8,566 nt of DNA from an uncultured Novosphingobium sp. (GTDB taxonomy: Bacteria; Pseudomonadota; Alphaproteobacteria; Sphingomonadales; Sphingomonadaceae), in contig CALMBN010000257.1 in the NCBI GenBank assembly GCA_937860195.1, forward strand, positions 1 to 8,566. The letters run 5' to 3'. Both the position numbers and the translations under genes were made by a program. Below the pieces are notes generated by a model, which did no database searches, was not told the DNA's origin, and saw only the letters and a list, made by a program, of their open reading frames with translations. Below, in pieces: positions 7,186-8,566 of this stretch; the first letter of the stretch is position 1, and every line of letters begins with the position of its first letter.

Positions 7186-7689
7186 CTATCGACGCTGGTC
7201 GGCAGCGCGGGCGATTTCAGCCAGGCCCTGACTGAATAGCAGCTCGGCGTTGCGGCTGTCGGCCAGCAAGGCCCGGTGAAGCCCGACCAACTTGTCAACC
7301 AGCCGAGCCAGCCGGGGGCCGCGCCAGCGCTCAAGTTGAGCGGTCAGATCTCGGTCGTCTTTCCAGAACACCCGTTTGGCGGCGACTTCGGCCTTGATGA
7401 AGCTGGGCACATTGCCGCGTGGCCCCATCCGGGCGGCGAGCTGGACCAGCTGTGCGGCGCGCCGCTCGAACGCCAGCAGCACGCCCACCGGGCTGAGGCC
7501 CAGCTCGCGCATCCGGTGAAGTTCAGGCGCCAGCTTGGCCACTTCCCCGCCGAGCACAACGCTGACCAGACTGGCGAACCCGTCGTCATCGGTCCTGGCC
7601 CCGATCGCATCAAGCGCGGCAGCATCGGCGCGGCGCGGTGTCTGTGGGCTGGCATCGAGATAAAGTGCGAGCTTGTTCACCTCACTCTG
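7186..7689 (-). pseudogene. holA: DNA polymerase III subunit delta, C-terminal fragment
   Basis: This part encodes about 167 residues of the clamp-loader subunit that opens the beta sliding clamp in replication; a full protein is about 340 residues. The fragment begins SEVNKLALYLDASP, the typical element near the end of the second domain, then AADAAALDAIGA. The helical collar domain follows (LGLSPVGVLLAFERRAAQLV, VFWKDDRDLTAQLERW, and HRALLADSRNAELLFSQGL). The natural stop TAG is kept at 7188-7186, and the sugar transferase gene follows 100 bp later, so this end looks native. The N-terminal clamp-opening and ATPase-fold part is absent because the frame switches to permease sequence near 7690. 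As holA is essential, an intact copy must exist elsewhere if this arrangement is real. Confidence 0.78.
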
Positions 7690-8103
7690 CGCGATCCGGG
7701 TGTCGAGTAGGTTCATCGACACGAGAATGAGGTAGATCGGCACCAGCACGCCGACCGCCGGCATGAACTTGGTCGACAGCATCCACAGCATGATGCTGCG
7801 GGTACGCCGCGTCTGGTGGAAGGCCATGACGTAGGCGGCGGGTCCGCCGACCAGCAGTGCAAGCAGGGTAGCGGAAAATGAAACGACAATGCTGGTCCAG
7901 GCATGCTGCAGGTAATCGACCCGCTGGTTCATCTCATGAAAGTTTTCCAGCGTCGGCGAGAAGAACAGCAACGGCGGAATTGCCGCCGCATCCTGCTCAG
8001 TCTTGAACGCCGCGAGGGCCATCCAGAATACCGGAAACGCCATCAGCAGGGCGCAGGCCCATCCGAACACGGTTCTCGCAATCTTCATATGCTGGTTCGA
8101 CAT
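7186..8103 (-). CDS. Chimeric ORF: N-terminal MalG/SmoG-type permease fused in frame to C-terminal half of HolA
   Basis: One 305-codon frame joins parts of two unrelated genes. Residues 1 to about 138 are the N-terminal half of a carbohydrate/polyol ABC importer permease, with three membrane helices (about 8-32, 69-92, 104-130) and the family segment STKFMPAVGVLVPIYLIL then NLLDTRIA. From about residue 139 (QSEVNKLALYLDASP) to the end (GLAEIARAADQRR) it reads as the C-terminal half of DNA polymerase III delta. The permease half lacks its last helices and the EAA coupling loop. The HolA half lacks the ATP-binding-fold domain that starts the protein. A working product is unlikely. The ATG has AGGTGA seven bases upstream and lies 10 bp after the stop of the partner permease, so the 5' end is a normal operon junction. 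This is either a genomic rearrangement or an assembly misjoin. Confidence 0.8.
   Translation of the reverse strand: MSNQHMKIARTVFGWACALLMAFPVFWMALAAFKTEQDAAAIPPLLFFSPTLENFHEMNQRVDYLQHAWTSIVVSFSATLLALLVGGPAAYVMAFHQTRRTRSIMLWMLSTKFMPAVGVLVPIYLILVSMNLLDTRIAQSEVNKLALYLDASPQTPRRADAAALDAIGARTDDDGFASLVSVVLGGEVAKLAPELHRMRELGLSPVGVLLAFERRAAQLVQLAARMGPRGNVPSFIKAEVAAKRVFWKDDRDLTAQLERWRGPRLARLVDKLVGLHRALLADSRNAELLFSQGLAEIARAADQRR
7685..7697. other. Junction between permease and holA sequence
   Basis: The minus strand across the joint encodes DTRIAQSEVNKL. DTRIA belongs to the permease family motif NLLDTRIA, while SEVNKLALYLDA belongs to HolA. The bases for RIA (CGGATCGCG) could belong to both genes, so the break may lie in a short shared word. 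No inverted repeats, insertion sequence or target duplication is visible on either side. Confidence 0.6.
7690..8103 (-). pseudogene. Polyol/sugar ABC transporter permease, MalG/SmoG type, N-terminal fragment
   Basis: The first 138 residues match the start of a binding-protein-dependent sugar importer permease. A first helix (VFGWACALLMAFPVFWMALA) leads to a periplasmic loop with FKTEQDAAAIPPLLFFSPTL and NFHEMN. Two more helices follow, with AWTSIVVSFSATLLALLVGG and the segment around MPAVGVLVPIYL, which is close to sorbitol/mannitol (SmoG/MtlG) permeases from memory. The family is usually about 270-290 residues with six helices and an EAA loop for the ATPase; here the sequence stops after NLLDTRIA. 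The upstream partner permease is 10 bp away, the usual SmoF-SmoG order. Confidence 0.8.
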
Positions 8104-8113
8104 CGCCGATCAC

Positions 8114-8566
8114 CTACAATTGACGCGCAATGGCGCGGACAAAGAAGAAGGCGATGATGTTGGCAATCAGGATGGCGAATATGCCGCCGGCGGAAGCCAG
8201 GCCGACATCGAAGCTCTGCAGTGCGCGCGAGAAAATATAGAACGGCATGTTGGTCGTCGCCGTTCCCGGTCCGCCGCCGGTGGTGACGTAGATCTCCGCG
8301 TAGGTGGAGAGAAAAAAGATCGTTTCCAGCATCACGATAACGGCAATCGGGCGCTGCAGATGCGGCAACACCACGAAATAGAAAATACCGATCGACCGAG
8401 CGCCATCCATCCGCGCCGCCTCGACCTGCTCGCGGTCGAGCGATTGCAGCGAAGTCAGGATGATCAGCATCGCGAAGGGGATCCACGACCACGACACGAT
8501 AATGATGATCGCAGTCATCGGATGGGCGGCGAACCAGTCGATCGGTTCCAGACCCAGCACCTTGAA
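8114..8566 (-). CDS. Polyol/sugar ABC transporter permease, MalF/SmoF type, N-terminus beyond window edge
   Basis: The frame is open through the right edge; 150 C-terminal residues are visible, about half of a normal permease. The inner-membrane protein forms the substrate channel with a MalG-type partner and docks on the ATPase through the EAA loop, here EAARMDGARSIGIFYFVVLP at about 49-68 of the visible part, with the conserved G and LP. Membrane helices flank it (about 16-38, 72-90, 121-145). The segment YAEIYVTTGGGPGTATTN and the following FDVGLASAGG resemble polyol (sorbitol/mannitol) permeases of the SmoF type, by memory of the family. A GTG at 8560 lies inside the reading frame but is unlikely to be the true start, because the frame and homologous sequence continue past it. 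The stop is TAG at 8116-8114, 10 bp before the next permease start. The ATPase and binding protein genes are not in the window. Confidence 0.88.
   Translation of the reverse strand, partial: FKVLGLEPIDWFAAHPMTAIIIIVSWSWIPFAMLIILTSLQSLDREQVEAARMDGARSIGIFYFVVLPHLQRPIAVIVMLETIFFLSTYAEIYVTTGGGPGTATTNMPFYIFSRALQSFDVGLASAGGIFAILIANIIAFFFVRAIARQL

Noticed and set aside
7186..8103. A genuine functional fusion protein of transport and replication
   Set aside because: Both halves are cut inside their folds: the permease lacks its EAA loop and last helices, and HolA lacks its N-terminal domains. A breakpoint explains it better.
8114..8560. GTG at 8560 as the start of the SmoF-type permease
   Set aside because: The frame is open to the window edge and the family has about 150 more residues before this point.
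1..8566. CRISPR arrays, tRNA or rRNA genes, complete insertion sequences
   Set aside because: No regularly spaced repeats, cloverleaf sequence, rRNA-like stretch or transposase motif was found on reading both strands.

Overview
The window looks like chromosomal DNA of an alphaproteobacterium, most likely a sphingomonad (Sphingomonadales). Three things point there: high-GC coding with all genes on the minus strand, the make-up of the exopolysaccharide genes, and a perfect CtrA-type TTAA-N7-TTAA box. The taxonomy is inference from family resemblance, not from a search.

Transcription runs from right to left. From the right edge, positions 8566-8114 hold the C-terminal part of an inner-membrane permease of a polyol/sugar ABC importer (MalF/SmoF type). 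The next ORF, 8103-7186, starts as the partner permease (MalG/SmoG type). After about 138 residues it continues in frame as the C-terminal half of DNA polymerase III subunit delta (HolA). Both genes are broken at one point near 7685-7697. This is either a real rearrangement or an assembly chimera, and it is the oddest feature of the window.

Positions 7085-1 hold a Wzx/Wzy-type exopolysaccharide block. In order of transcription it contains: a polyprenyl-phosphate sugar-1-phosphate transferase that starts the repeat unit (7085-5676); a 176-bp regulatory gap with a CtrA box, a 14-bp palindrome and a short imperfect direct repeat; a small unrecognised exported protein with four cysteines and a C-terminal membrane segment (5499-5053); a Wzy/O-antigen-ligase family polymerase (4948-3572, possibly from 5005); a Wza-type outer-membrane export lipoprotein (3575-2871); a Wzc-type co-polymerase and tyrosine autokinase (2859-622); and a TPR-like exported or anchored protein cut by the left edge (613-1). 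The last four genes are tightly packed, with a 4-bp overlap and gaps of 11 and 8 bp, and look co-transcribed.

Together the genes cover initiation (sugar transferase), periplasmic polymerisation (Wzy), chain-length control and phosphoregulation (Wzc), and export (Wza). No glycosyltransferase or Wzx flippase is in the window, so those must lie elsewhere, perhaps beyond position 1. I saw no tRNA, rRNA, CRISPR array or complete mobile element. No gene-free stretch exceeds 300 bases.
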